Notes: generated by a model not told the origin, from the sequence alone. Counted from the first letter of the stretch, positions 1 through 11,329 are shown. The stretch: 64,000 nt of DNA from Zopfochytrium polystomum (GCA_025765615.1 JAIVFJ010000163.1:62001-126000); one strand, 5' to 3'. Program-made: numbers and translations.

Positions 1-1009
1 CACTCCCCCTTGCTCAAGCACCTTTAAAACCAATACTGCTTCAAAGGAAGGAACTGAGTGAGAGAATTTAAAACACCACTGCCTGGGTGAAAAACCCAAA
101 CCAATTGACTGATCTGGGAAAACTGTAGCAGGGTTAGAAAAGGAAACGTATCAGGTAAGGCACTGCAAAAAGGTAGGGAAAACAAAAGGATGCCCAAAAC
201 GAGGAAATGAAGAAGGAAAATTTTAGCAGTGCCCCACACTGGGGTAACCCACGACTTTACCCTTGCACGCCATGCGCCACATTCTTCTCCTTGTCCTTGG
301 TCCGTTTCATCCTTCTTGCTTGTAGGTCCTTGATCAACTTGTTGTGTTCAGCTGGTTCCTTGCTAGAGTCAAATGGTCCAAGTAGCATTTGGCCTTTGAA
401 ACCCATGCCATGTCCATGCGGCTTGGTGAGGAGGTCAGCAAGTTGATCAAAGGAGGGGACAAGATCAACCTGCACGACTTCTTCTTCAACGAATGACAGG
501 ATGTGGTGGTAGCAAAGTTGAATGTGTTTGGAGCAGTCTGTATGAAGATCGTTCACTGTCATGTGAATTTTCAGTGTGTTGTCCTCATAAGCAGTTAGCA
601 GCAGCTTGACTGACAGGTGAAGGTTGTTGATAGCCTCAAGCTCACGAACATAGGTGAGCTTCCCAAGCTCCCAAAGCTTGAACTCCCCCTTGCGGTCAGC
701 AATTGCATCCTTGATGGCGGTGATGTGACCAAACAAGGGAAGGTCATCTACGTAGGTGAGGATGAAGCAAAGTCAATCTGGTTCTGCAACCAGAACAAGC
801 GACTGACTTCGCTGGAATCCCTTCGACTGTAGGTGTGCTGCAAGGTGCCAAGTCTGACCTGATTGCTTCAGTCTGTGCAGTCCCCTCCAGAGTAACCAAA
901 CCATTCCAGGAGGGATTGGTACACCAGCTGGTGACGCCATGAAGATGGCAACATCAAGAATTCCATACAGGTAGGCTGAGGAGATGTCAATCATCATCCA
1001 TTTTCGCAC
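1..1009 (-). mobile_element. Ty1/copia retrotransposon remnant, RT to 3' end
   Basis: Read on the minus strand, 1009-773 encodes a copia reverse-transcriptase stretch (IDISSAYLYG, then SPAGV, then LHRLKQSGQTWH), followed by a YVDDL-type box near 760. The piece below 736 continues with a tether-like segment and then the RNase H C-terminus (KHIQLCYHH, DQLADLLTKP). Several frames are needed and most of RNase H is missing, so it is a pseudogene. The minus strand ends at the window edge with a purine-rich stretch followed by TG (complement of bases 1-11). That looks like a polypurine tract abutting the 3' LTR, which would lie outside the window. The 3' non-coding 300 bp is shared with the copy at 19.1-19.6 kb. 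Confidence 0.85.
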
Positions 1010-2233
1010 TAATTGTAAGAAGGCTCTGCCATTTGATTAGTCTGCTTGTAGAAAAAAAGTTGTTGGCCTCTATATTTGGGGAGGCTCGGGTACCCAGTAG
1101 AACGGGTCAAGAGGTTCCAGGGGACCACGCGCCGGACATTTCGTTCACTACAGCACAAAAACACGATATTTCTCTAGGAAACTTTATATCAACACCACTC
1201 GGATCAAGCTTGCGTCTCAGAACTATCACCACAGTCATTGTGGAATAGTGGTTGTCTTGTGCCTTACTCTACGCATCAAACAGTTTCACCTTTCAATATA
1301 CAAGCGCTGCCAGCCAGTGTCAACCATCCACTAAAGCGTTAAACTTGTCCGCTTCACAATTCAAAGCTTGCGTCTGACCATACAGATCAATTTAGTCACA
1401 AAAAGGTTTTCGAAATACGAACTGTTGTTTGGCACCCTCGTGAGACTGAACTAGAGAGTAACCCTTTCTGTTTTTGTTTTATGTTTTATTTTTTGTTTTG
1501 GATGCGCTTGCTTTGGTTCTTTTTTTTTCTTCCGCTGATGCACGATGGTTGCTGCTGTTTACGTGTCATTTTGAAAAACAAAATAGACTCTTCAATATTG
1601 CGTGCTGCACTATGGGGGTGAAGTGTTTTTTGTTTTCTGGCAGGAGACCAATCAATTTGAATCACTCTGGCGGCAACTTAATTGGTTTTTGCTGATGCAC
1701 GTAAAAATTTGGTGCGCAGTTTTGTCTCCGCTCCACGCGTCAAAGCTGTTGTTGTGTGGAACACGCAAGACATCACCTCTGGGACGCGGTGGCATTGGTC
1801 GAATGACACGAAAAGCAGCCAAACAAGATTATGTTTCCAGGAATTGTCGACCGCTGGCTGCCGTGTGCTCTCGTTTTCGTCCAGATTATTCCTCCTCGTC
1901 TGGACAACGACAATTCATCCACGGTCGCTTTTGCAAGCAACTATGCCTGCCGTATTTGTCGGATGAAAAGCGTTTATTTACCGTCTTCTTTGTGGGGGAA
2001 CCAAGGGGGGGAAGAACAAGGATAAAAGGGGGAAGAGCGAGAAGCAGAAGAAGAGAAGGGAAAGATGCGCAGACAGGGAGAAAAGCATTTGGAAAGTGGA
2101 AAGGAAAAAAAATATCGAAAATTCATGACAGCACGCGCGGTTGGGCGGCAACGGGCGGATGGAAAGGAGATTGCAAGCTCGTAGCAGGATACAGCACCCT
2201 TCCTCCTCCAACCACATCAGTTCACCTCGCTCT
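1010..2233. other. Intergenic, no gene recognised
   Basis: AT-rich sequence with T-runs near 1465-1530 and no ORF resembling a known family. The long plus-strand frame that starts near 1602 and crosses 2234-2725 is the antisense shadow of the secreted repeat protein. The segment just below 2234 would carry that gene's 3' UTR. Confidence 0.6.
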
Positions 2234-2725
2234 CTACACGCGGTGCTTCTTCCTGAACTCTGCGTTGCGCTTGCCGCCGCGGCTGCGGAACTCGAAGGTG
2301 GTCTTGATCTTGTCGCCGGCGTCGATGGCGCCGTTCTTGATGGTGTTTGCGACGCCGAGGGTTCCGTCCTTGATAGTGCTTGCGACGCCGAGGGTTCCAT
2401 CCTTGATAGTGTTTGCAACGCCGAGGGTTCCGTCCTTGATAGTGTTTGCGACGCCGACGGCGCCGTTCTTGACGGTATTTGCGGCGTTGACGGTGCCGTC
2501 CTTGACGGTGTTTGCGACGCCGACTGCGCCGTTCTTGACCGTGTTTGCGGCGTTGACGGCGCCGTCCTTGACCGTGTTGACAGCGTTGGTGACGCCATTC
2601 TTGATGGAGGTCCAGAGGCCGCGGCGGGCGAGCGGCGCAGCGGCAGCCGGGCGTAGAGGGGAGGCGGCGACGAAGACTGCGGCGAGAAGGGCGAGGAGGA
2701 CGGGGAGGAATCGTGTGCAGCGCAT
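2234..2725 (-). CDS. Secreted protein built of 11-residue amphipathic repeats
   Basis: A single-exon 163-residue protein. Residues 1-30 form a clear signal peptide (basic start, Leu/Ala/Val core, Ala-rich cleavage region), followed by a dibasic site (LARR) that a Kex2-type protease could cut. The mature part holds about ten tandem 11-residue units of the pattern [D/N]-G-x-x-x-A-x-x-x-[I/V]-K, encoded by a 33-bp minisatellite. The tail is basic and charged. Undecad repeats of this type form amphipathic helices in LEA proteins, synucleins and lipid-droplet proteins, so membrane or lipid binding is a reasonable inference. No family was recognised by sequence. A TATA box sits 114 nt upstream of the ATG. 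The function is unknown. Confidence 0.75.
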   Translation of the reverse strand: MRCTRFLPVLLALLAAVFVAASPLRPAAAAPLARRGLWTSIKNGVTNAVNTVKDGAVNAANTVKNGAVGVANTVKDGTVNAANTVKNGAVGVANTIKDGTLGVANTIKDGTLGVASTIKDGTLGVANTIKNGAIDAGDKIKTTFEFRSRGGKRNAEFRKKHRV

Positions 2726-2838
2726 GGTCGTGTGTGTGTAGAGTTTGTGAGTGAGGGAGAGAGAGAGAGTGTGTGTGTGTGTGTGCGAATGTGTGTGAGG
2801 GGGAGGAGTGCTTGATTGAAACTGGGTTGCAGTCCTCC

Positions 2839-2844
2839 TTTATA
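2839..2844 (-). promoter_or_regulatory. TATA box of the secreted repeat-protein gene
   Basis: TATAAA on the minus strand inside a near-palindromic TTTATAAA context, 114 nt before the ATG at 2725. This predicts a transcript start near 2810 and a leader of about 85 nt made largely of (CA)n then (CT)n. Confidence 0.6.
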
Positions 2845-2950
2845 AAAGGCATCGTGTGTCTTTGACTCCACCCTTGAAGCATTGGGGTGGCCTCGTAAAT
2901 GAGCAGTCAGACCGACCGACAGGGTCACGGCTTTGCGCTGGTGGAGAAGG

Positions 2951-2971
2951 GTTCAGAGAGAGAAGAGAGAG

Positions 2972-3048
<77 letters not shown>
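2951..3048. repeat. (GA)n microsatellite
   Basis: About 95 bp of nearly pure GA dinucleotides with a few interruptions. It lies upstream of the gene at 2234-2725, whose coding strand reads it as CT. Confidence 0.95.
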
Positions 3049-3192
3049 TCTGTGGGGAACACCAACATATTTTCCTCACGCGGTAACCAAAAAAAATTGA
3101 AAAGGCAAGAATTTGTGGGTGGAGGTGATGGGAAGCGGGCAGCAGACAGCGGCGGGAAGACAGACAGACACACCAGCTGCGGCGCAAAGCGC

Positions 3193-3193
<1 letters not shown>

Positions 3194-3287
<94 letters not shown>

Positions 3288-3290
3288 GTC
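3194..3290. repeat. (CT)n microsatellite
   Basis: About 90 bp of nearly pure CT. It is complementary to the GA tract 145 bp to the left, so the two together form a potential hairpin. The ORFs over these tracts are repeat artefacts. Confidence 0.95.
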
Positions 3291-3599
3291 TCGCTCGCGA
3301 CCCACATGACCGCCGGACTACGGTTCTGTGGGACCTCCAACACCACTGCGTGGAGACAAAATGAAAGGAAGCATGTTCAAGAAAAACTGACCGAGGGAGG
3401 AAAGAAAAAACGCTTCGCAGCATTTCAGGTTCGACTGGTTTACTTGCTCCCGTGCTTTTTCTCTTTGATCCAAACTTCTTTGCACACGACAGGCGGATTA
3501 CAACTCAACTCCAAAATATCTCTTCGTCCAAAGTTACTTGCGGGGTAAGGAAAAGTGCTAAAACGAGGTAATGAAAGGGTGTGGTCATTGAAGGCGAGA

Positions 3600-4035
3600 A
3601 ATTAAAAGGAGGGCTTGCCATGACAAGTCAGTCAAGCAGTCTCCACTAGTCACCACAAAAGAAAAGATGTGGGGAACCACCTTGTGCAACTGAATCTGTA
3701 AAGATGAAAGTAGAGGTCCCAACAATGAACAAGGTTTAGCCACAAATACACATTGATTTATGTCTTGGAAACTAAAGAACTGGGAATATAGATAGGGGTT
3801 CCAAACTTGTAGTTTTATGACAGGTGCTCTTGTTTTTGGAAATAGACTCCCTTGACTTTAAACTGTTAGGCAGAACTGAATGGTTAGCAGCAAGAGGCAC
3901 AAGACGGACTCGAACCTATTGTGACTGTCAGTTATTGTTCTCACAATGCCCATGGGAGAGCGAACCACCGCCAATGCAGACCTGGGCGCCGGCTTGCACT
4001 GATGACAAATACTCTGAGTATTAAGTGGAACAGAA
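3600..4035 (-). repeat. Dispersed repeat family B, copy 1
   Basis: Diverged copies are found at 13820-14090 (same orientation, matching 3600-3870), 16500-16640 and 61085-61265 (both opposite, matching 3870-4035). On the minus strand it contains GGTTCGAGTCC, a perfect Pol III B-box, so a tRNA-derived SINE or a composite element is likely. No coding capacity is seen. Confidence 0.65.
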
Positions 4036-6379
4036 ACCTGGTGTCACAGTTTTCCTAGGGAAAATAAGAGAAAATGAGTAAAAATAAGGAGAAATAAGAA
4101 GAAATAAAGGGTGTGCCCCTTGTGCTTAAGCCCATTCAGCACAAGGAACACAGGATGCTCTTTTAGATGCAGGGCATCAGCACTGAGTTACTTGAAAGTA
4201 AGAATAAGTATTCAAACATAGGAATAGAGTGGTTGTTTGTGATTGATGGGGCCACTATATGTGTAGGTAGGAAGAGCTTTTAAAAAGACCTCAACAGCTC
4301 AATGGCCCATGAGATTAGGAATCTCATAGGAGTCCTTGTGTAATGGCAAGTGCTTTGTTGCCTTAAATGTTGGTTTGAATATGTGGGAAGACATGAAAGA
4401 TTGAGCTGCTGATGGAAAATTGGCAAATTTCAGTGTGATGTGTGCCACCTTAGCCCAAAGGGTTAATAAGCTTCACTACAACAAACCCAGTTACAAAAGA
4501 GGTTAAGCATTTTGAGATTAGGAAGCCATTTATGTGATCACTGACAATCAAATCAAGTTGGTCTGTGAGACTGTGCTCTCTAAATCTCCTCACCCTGGGC
4601 TGGAGGTGGAAATAGAGCAATGGCCTAAATACCAATCCTATCTAATGAAAAGGGCAAAAGAAGGTGTCTAGGGGTCACCAGACAGGAAAATGTATTTGGA
4701 GTCTACTAAAGCCCATCATCAAACACAAAAGAAACTCTTTAAACACAAAAAGAGCAATCATCACACATCTAAAAGGGAAACATAAGAAAAGTGTGACAAA
4801 GGTGGCACCATCACAATAGAAAGTGCAAAATGCCTCTGGTCCAAGACACAGAGAAACCCCAATGGCAAAACCAAAGGGACCGAATCACTCGGTAAGGAAT
4901 GAGACTTAGGGCAACAAAGGGGGCGCCTAAGGCAGCACCAACCAATCTGTGCCAGCTCCTTCCCAAGGCAGAAGCCAAGGGGGAAGGTAAGAGAGTGGGG
5001 AGGAAAGTGGCCAGGTCCCAACCTGTTGGAGCCACCACCTTGGAGCACCAGCTCCCTCTCTGCCAAAGACAAGCCCTAGGTTGGAGGGGGTTGGACACAA
5101 AGGGCAAATACAAGGAACAGTTAGTGTGCAGAAATGCCTGTTGGATCAAACCAGAACTGTTTTCCACTTAACAGAACCAGACACATCATGTCTCACTCCC
5201 AAGAGGTTCCAACTCAATCCAAGGAGGGGGCACACAGGTGAGAGGCAGTGGGACTCTTCTTGCTTCATCCTACTAGGACACAGACATCTGCCTCACCAGG
5301 CCAGAGGAATCCCCTATTTTAGAAGCAAGGAAGGTTAAAACCCACTCCCACACACAAGTGTGGCACCATGACATCACAGGCATTAATCTGAGAGAAAGAG
5401 GGTCTGAACCCAGTGAAGACCAGGCCCACCAGAGGCCACAGGAGCCAACACACAGGGAGATGGGGGCATACCTGAGAGACCATTTCTGCAGCAGCACCTG
5501 ACCAGCCAGCTCATTCATATCACCTTGAGAGACCTGGATTTGACTAGATGTATTGACAGGAACCTAGAGGCACCACCACAGATTTACCCTCTATCCTTCC
5601 ATCACCAAGTGGCTCCTACCCAGTCCAACCTAAGCAGTATGCAGAATGGTGAGGTGCCCTGGGGATTGAACCCAGCACACTGCCATAATGGCCAAGAGGA
5701 CTTCAACCTCCTGTCACACACCAGGGGACTGCCACCCCCAGCTCATACACACAGTCAGGAAGAAAAGGGCAGGCAAGGGACTTCAGGTACAGTTCTCACA
5801 GTCAACAAGAAGGGGGGGGCAGCAGTTTAAATAGGAGAGGGTTGGAATCACAGGGAGGAGAGGAAAAAGGAGGGAAAACACATACAAAACAACAAAACAA
5901 TAAATAAAACAGTAAAGAACAGAATGGATGGGTGATTCACCAAATGGGGCTGAGCCATCAACAAAAAGAGACAGCTCAGAGAATCATGGGGCCATTTCTT
6001 GGCAGACAGCCACCAGAGCAGAGTGGAGGGGGGGTGGAGGAACTGGCAAGAAATGATTGGTGCAGACAAGAAGACACTCACCACAGCCAAAGAAAGAAAG
6101 GAAGACACACAAAGAGAGACAGTAAACAAACAATTAAATAAAAGAAAAAACAAGAAAAAGGGCCAAAACAGAAGAAAATTATAATTGAAAAAATAAGTAA
6201 AAATCATCAACAGAAAGAGAAAGAAAAGCCCTGTCTTCTCATACCACTCATATGAGGCATTACATCATGGTAGCTGGACATCTGGACTTTGCACTTCTCC
6301 CACAGAAGTGGTTCAGTCCTTAGTCATTCCAAAAGTGAGGGGTTATTAGCTGGACATGGTGGACTTTGCAGCCCAACAG
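4036..6379. other. CpG-poor non-coding region with degenerate tRNA-like pieces
   Basis: No ORF here resembles a known protein. The sequence is purine-biased on the plus strand and almost devoid of CG. A T-arm-like hairpin with a B-box (CTGGG stem, TTCAATC loop on the minus strand) lies near 5665-5685. Another GGGTTC-type box lies near 5400-5415. This is best read as decayed repeats. Confidence 0.55.
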
Positions 6380-6775
6380 TCTGCATGTCTCAAACTTGGC
6401 ACCTTCCCAATCGAAGGGAGTGCTCTAACCACTGAGCAAGGAAGCCCTATGCCAGCAGTTGAGCAAACACTGAGTCACTCGGTCTGCAGCCATTGTACAG
6501 AATAATAATAATAATAATAATAATAGCACAAATAATAATAGTGTCAGGTGACGCAGGTGCGACAACAAGTGTCAGTCGGTGGCTTATGTGGACAACCAAT
6601 AATAATAAAATAATAATATACAGCAGAGTCCAAGCCGAATGCGTAGCCGAATGCTTGTATAACGCGCTTCAAGACAGGTGGATAATCCTCACAATTATCA
6701 GTGAAAAAGTGGGTATACACTCTTTTATTTGAGGTCACAGGCTTGACGGCCTGTCGTCCTCACAGGTCTGTTGCC
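6380..6775 (-). repeat. tRNA-derived SINE family A, copy 1
   Basis: On the minus strand, 6450-6385 folds like a tRNA: a D-arm with an A-box (TTGCTCAGTGG), then an anticodon arm TCCC-TTCGATT-GGGA with anticodon CGA (Ser-like), and a degraded T-arm. The same module plus about 320 flanking bp (an AAT-rich tract and a conserved CACAGGCT..CTGTCGTCC segment) recurs at 59760-60135. That makes it a dispersed element and not a functional tRNA gene. The acceptor stem does not pair. Confidence 0.75.
6501..6543. repeat. (AAT)n trinucleotide tract
   Basis: An AAT/ATA run inside SINE copy 1. The second copy has a shorter, interrupted version at the equivalent place. Confidence 0.9.
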
Positions 6776-6939
6776 CAACAGAGCCTGTGATTGGAGACAT
6801 CCTCACAAAATCATTGCCCATCGAGTAATTTCTTGATCTGAAGACTACTTGGAATCGCAGTATCAAAAGATGTATCTCAAGCGACCGATGAATTCTTCTG
6901 GACAAACCATCACTTGATGAATTGTCTATGATTCACAGG

Positions 6940-9900
6940 TTAACTGTTACCCATGGCTGCCTTTTTCGCTGCCAAGGCCGCCTTCTTCTTTTCCCTCAAA
7001 GCGGCCATCTGTTCACGCTTTTTCGCGCGCTCAGCCTCGCTTCCTCCCAACGCTGTCGTCCCGCTGAGCCCACCGAACGAAGCTAAAGGATGGCTCTCCG
7101 GCTTCTGGACGTCGTTGTCCCAATCGTTGTCCCAGCCTGCTGAAGTGCTAACCTTTGCAGCAGGAACAGGGGGCGCGGCTGGAGCGGCCAATCCGCCGCC
7201 ATCCTCTGTCCATTCCTCCCAACCTTCAAGACCCTTTTTCTTTGCCGGGAAGGACAAAGGCGACGGCTTATTCGGCAAAGCCGTCGCCGCCTTGAACGGC
7301 GAGGTTGTAGGGCTTGTTGAGTGTGGCTAAAGAAAATTTCCAAGGCATGTAAGCGTCTTTACCGAGCACAAATTGGAATCGGCTCACCTCCGCGCCCCAG
7401 TTGTCATCATCGTCCCATCCGTCTGACTTGACAGCTGGATCTGTCGAAAACGCTTGCGAGATGGAGGCGCCGGATCCTGTCCTCCCAAGGCTTGGTGGAC
7501 GATCTGCTGAGTTGGAGCGAGGTGAACCTGGCGTCGAAGACGATGCGAAAGCTGTGGACTTTGCTGGGGAAGTAATCGACGTTGCAGCCCCAGTTGGCGG
7601 TTGGCTGGTTGTGGCACTGGTTGTCAGCCTGGTCGTGATGGCACCGAGAGCCCAACCAGCCCATTCCCCTGCGACGTTCGCGCTGCTCGCAGCAAGTGAC
7701 GGCGGTTGCGCGGCAGTCGGCTTTGGAGGTGCGACAGGATCAGCCTATTTTGTGTGGCGATTGTCCCGGAAATATGAGTAAGGAGGGTGGAATCATGTGC
7801 AGTCAAACCATTTCTGAAGAGTGTGCCTCGAGCTTTTTCAGAAAGGCTTCCACATTTTTGAAAGCTTGCGCTCGAATGCTCCTGTTGGGGGAAATGCGGT
7901 CAGAGGATTTTCCACGATGCGAGAGATACATTACCTTTCTGGGTCGATCAAGAGCGGGCTGGTCATTGGAAGAATTCTTTGCGCAACATCCACCGGGTGG
8001 TAAAGATCAGTAGTTGCGTAAAGCGCCAGAAGCCCAGCGTTGCGTGCGGGGGGGAACGGATCGTTCAAGCTGCGGCCGAAAGCGGGTATCAAGACTTTTT
8101 TCCTTGTCTGGAACGTTGCTGAGCTTCGCAGGGGCATGTACACGCAGTTACCATTTCATTCAGGTTCCTGCTGATCTTTCCAAGACAAATTGTCGTGTTC
8201 TGCGAATCGAGGTATCACTCTTAAATCAGTGTTCGTCGAAATGCATACCGCTCGAATCCCCGGTTCCTCGTCAGTTTGAAGTTTTGCCAAGTAGCGCAGA
8301 AGGTCATTATTGACTATTCTTTCATTCAACTAAACAAGCCGTGTTACGCGCACGAATCGCGACAAAAAGAATACCTTCGGCATCAAAACAAGAACGGACT
8401 TCAGTGTCGCTTCTCGAATTATTGCATTTGTGTCCAAAAAGCCTGTGGCCTGTCGACAGTGCTATGAGTGAAAGCAACCTAGCCGTTGGGACTTTACCAA
8501 GTTGACGAAAATTTTGTCGTTTACAAGTCTCCCACTCATGTGTTCGATGAAACTCCCAAGGTTTTCACAGAGCGTTATTCTGATCACACGATCTGGAGAA
8601 GCGAACAATTTCACTATAGAAGGTAGGAGTAACGCTTCAAAATCTTGAGAATTCAATTTTGCTCCAATCTTGAGGATTGGAGTCAATGCTTTGGCGCCAG
8701 CGCCTCCGAATTCCAGTGCGTTCATCAGCTCGGGCTGGAGAACGGATGGATTGGTATTGTGTTTTGCACAGGCGGAATTCGTTTACCAGAATTTTGTACG
8801 CGCAAAAGTCAGCGGGGAAATCATCCAAAGTAGTGGTCAAGGTCCTTTTCAAAATTGTGAGCACTTTTAACTCCCGCAAATCCACGAGCATCCAATTACC
8901 GGAAGAATTGGTCCTTCTCGCTCGCATCTTTCACTGATATTTGCTCCAGAAAAAGGGTTGCTTGGATGAAGTCATTTACAAAGTATCCGTTGCCAGTAGA
9001 AGCGCGCTCAAGAAGCTGGCTTAGATCCTCTCGAAGCTTGGGAGAGTTGTGAGTCAAGCCGCGGTATCGTGGAAGAAGGGACTGTAGACGATATGTAGTT
9101 GAGTATCCAAGGTGACAATGCCATTCACCTACTCGGGGGATTTTGCCACCTTGCGCGAGTGCTTCCCGCCGCGATATCGGTTCATTGAAGAGTTCGTAAA
9201 TTAGGCAGCCAAAGCACCACGCGTCGATGGACGATATGGGGTTGCTTCTTTGTATCAGCATGCAGCGTTGGTGGGAGTTGACATTACCTTGCTGACGAAG
9301 ACCAAGCATTATTGAGCAATTCTGGTGGAGCATATTTCCAAGCCTCTGGCATTCGACCACCCCAATCAAACAGGATAGGGTGATCTTCTTTTATGGAACA
9401 TATTAATTCCATACCACCTAGCCTGCAAGGTTGAGGTTGGTTAGTCTGACCAGTCTAATCTGAAACGAACCTCCATTCGCCAGCTTTTGTCACATAAATG
9501 GATGACATTCGCACGTTGCCGTGTGTCAGAGAGCAGTCGGCATTCAGAAACTTGATCGCTGTCTGATAAACAGCGATTAGCACGGACTGCATGAATTATC
9601 ACATACAGCGATCTTATACAGTCCCCAGCTTATGAAATTTGGGTTCGCCGTTCCTTGAACCTGCTCATGCAGGGGAACAACATACTCGGTTCCGATGATG
9701 ATCTGCGATTCAGTCTACAATCTGGATTAGCTCCGAATTGACGGCAACAACTTTGGTAAACCTCTGCGCCGTCAATGTACTTTAGCATGTCTGGGTGCCG
9801 GATCGTCTTGAAACGCTTGATCGCGTTCTTTGCAAGGGCCAGCTTGTCTTTGTGCTTCACGCAATCGAAGATGAAAACGGTAACTGGAGAGCCATCGTCC

Positions 9901-10442
9901 TAGGATGCACGATAGGGATCAGTGGCAGGCATCGTTGCAACGTGGATGATCTGGCGCGGCGATCTGGCCCAACGATCTGGCCCGACGGACTAGCCCAACG
10001 ATCTGAGCCACCCTCAAAACGCACGTCTGAGGCATCACTCCTCCTTGCGCTCATTGCATAGGTCTACGATGAACCTCCGCGAATTCACTCTGAACCTTGC
10101 CTATGGCCGGCGCAGGTATGGATTACTCCGTGGCCCATACAAACACCGGTGGACGCGTTCGTCAACACAGCAACCAGGCCAACGACGCGCCACATGCTCC
10201 CGCCGACAAGCGCGAGCGCCCTCTTCGCCGGCTCAGTAAAGACGTCGGCCAAACGAATTAACGGCACACTTTTCCAAACAACTGGCGTTGCGATCACCTA
10301 CCTTTTTCGTCCCTTTGTGAATCGTCCAGATCGACGAAACGTCCGTACTGTCCGATACCGCCCCGATCGTGAACGGCAACGCGGGGCCGCCGCTCAGCGC
10401 TCGTGAGATGGTGCTCTGCGCCATATCGAGGAGGAACGCCAT
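6940..10442 (-). CDS. CEX1: SCY1-like pseudokinase (SCYL1/Cex1 homologue)
   Basis: Sixteen exons: 10302-10442, 9762-9899, 9607-9714, 9471-9562, 9288-9422, 9133-9244, 8900-9081, 8787-8844, 8498-8734, 8375-8461, 8249-8329, 8152-8199, 7935-8118, 7809-7881, 7388-7744, 6940-7326; about 806 residues. The N-terminal pseudokinase (LSGGPALPFTIG, then SPVTVFIFD, AIKRFKTIRHP, KYIDGAE) lacks the usual catalytic motifs, as in SCYL1. It is followed by HEAT repeats (PADFCAYKIL, LTPILKIG) and a Trp/Asp-rich, then Lys/Arg/Glu/Ala-rich tail. SCYL1/Cex1 proteins act in nuclear tRNA export and COPI/Golgi traffic. Introns are mostly 33-64 nt, with the first at 402 nt. The 8152/8118 junction breaks frame by one base, so a small indel, an error or an unusual splice exists there. 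Confidence 0.9.
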
Positions 10443-11240
10443 GGTGGGCGTTTGTGCACAAGATTGAGAAGGGATCCAATGACAAGTTCCGTTGATGTAA
10501 CAAGTTCAGTATGTGCAGTAAATTTGCACAACGGCCACGACAAAGCAGTCGCAAAGAAGGAATTTGCGGGGGTCAATCTGTTCCAGGTTGGGGTGTGTTG
10601 TGATTTCGATTTTGAATGCAATGAAGGGCAGCAAGAAACTTGTCTTTTAATGGAGTGTATAGGGGTATGAGTGTTTTGCAGAGTGTTAAGCCCTGAACTG
10701 ACAACCAAGTTGGGCTATTTACATGTGTATGGCAAATTTGTACATGTCACAATGAAGGGCAACATTGGTGACTGGGTTGTGGACAGAGCTACCTGGTGGT
10801 CCCATGAAGGGGATTGGTGCAGCGGACAGGCGAGGAGCGCCTGTCTCTTGCCCATTTGCTGTGTGGCTGGCTCCATGGGGTGAGCAACAGAGGTCGTGGA
10901 TGACTGCTGAAGCAGGCATAGAGCGCCGGTCTTGCACCTGTTGGAGCTGTCTGTCTAAATAGGAGACAGGTACGCGGGAAATGCCTTTCCGACACCCAGT
11001 GCGACTCATGCGGGCCTATGAAAAAAAGCGTGAAGTCTGTCCAGCGTGGAGACAGGCACCATGTGCCTGTCAGAACCCTCGCGCCCGCTTTGGAAAATTA
11101 ACGTTGCGGAGGTGCATCAGTGTTGGCAGAGAGAGCCCATGAGATTCTCAAGTATCTTACTTAAAGTGCCGGCCATAGTCTAGGTTCTCAAGGAGCTCTT
11201 ACGTTACTGTGCGACATATAACACATCATACATTTCATTT
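10443..11240. other. Upstream region of CEX1 plus a repeat
   Basis: The first 100 bp probably hold the CEX1 promoter. The stretch 10585-10790 matches 61255-61420 (same orientation), a diverged dispersed repeat next to family B. The rest shows no recognisable gene. Confidence 0.5.
10585..10790 (+). repeat. Dispersed repeat, B-associated distal segment
   Basis: Aligned by eye with 61255-61420. Shared blocks include GGGCAGC-AG-AACT, GGAGTGTA, TTTGTCTACGTCGCAATGAAG-like and GGGCTATTTA-like segments, with many transitions between the copies. Confidence 0.5.
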
Positions 11241-11280
11241 ATGACCCTATCTGTTAACATCTCTGAGTTTGCTGGTGGGG

Positions 11281-11310
11281 GGCGCTGGTTCGATCCCAGC
11301 AAAGGTACTA
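11281..11310 (+). other. Isolated tRNA T-arm-like sequence
   Basis: A perfect five-pair stem GCTGG/CCAGC around the loop TTCGATC, giving a consensus B-box GGTTCGATCCC. No A-box or cloverleaf is visible upstream, so it is read as a Pol III element relic and not a tRNA gene. Confidence 0.35.
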
Positions 11311-11329
11311 GGGGAAGTGCGGCTAAAAA

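Noticed and set aside
1602..2741. 379-residue plus-strand ORF with Pro/Thr/Phe repeats
   Set aside because: It is the antisense of the minus-strand minisatellite gene at 2234-2725, whose signal peptide, TATA box and repeat pattern make sense. The plus reading has no such support.
2925..3423. Arg/Glu- and Leu/Ser-repeat ORFs on both strands
   Set aside because: They are translations of GA/CT microsatellites.
6385..6450. Functional tRNA-Ser gene on the minus strand
   Set aside because: The D-arm and anticodon arm fold, but the acceptor stem does not pair and the T-arm is degraded. A second copy with extended flanking similarity shows it is a SINE.
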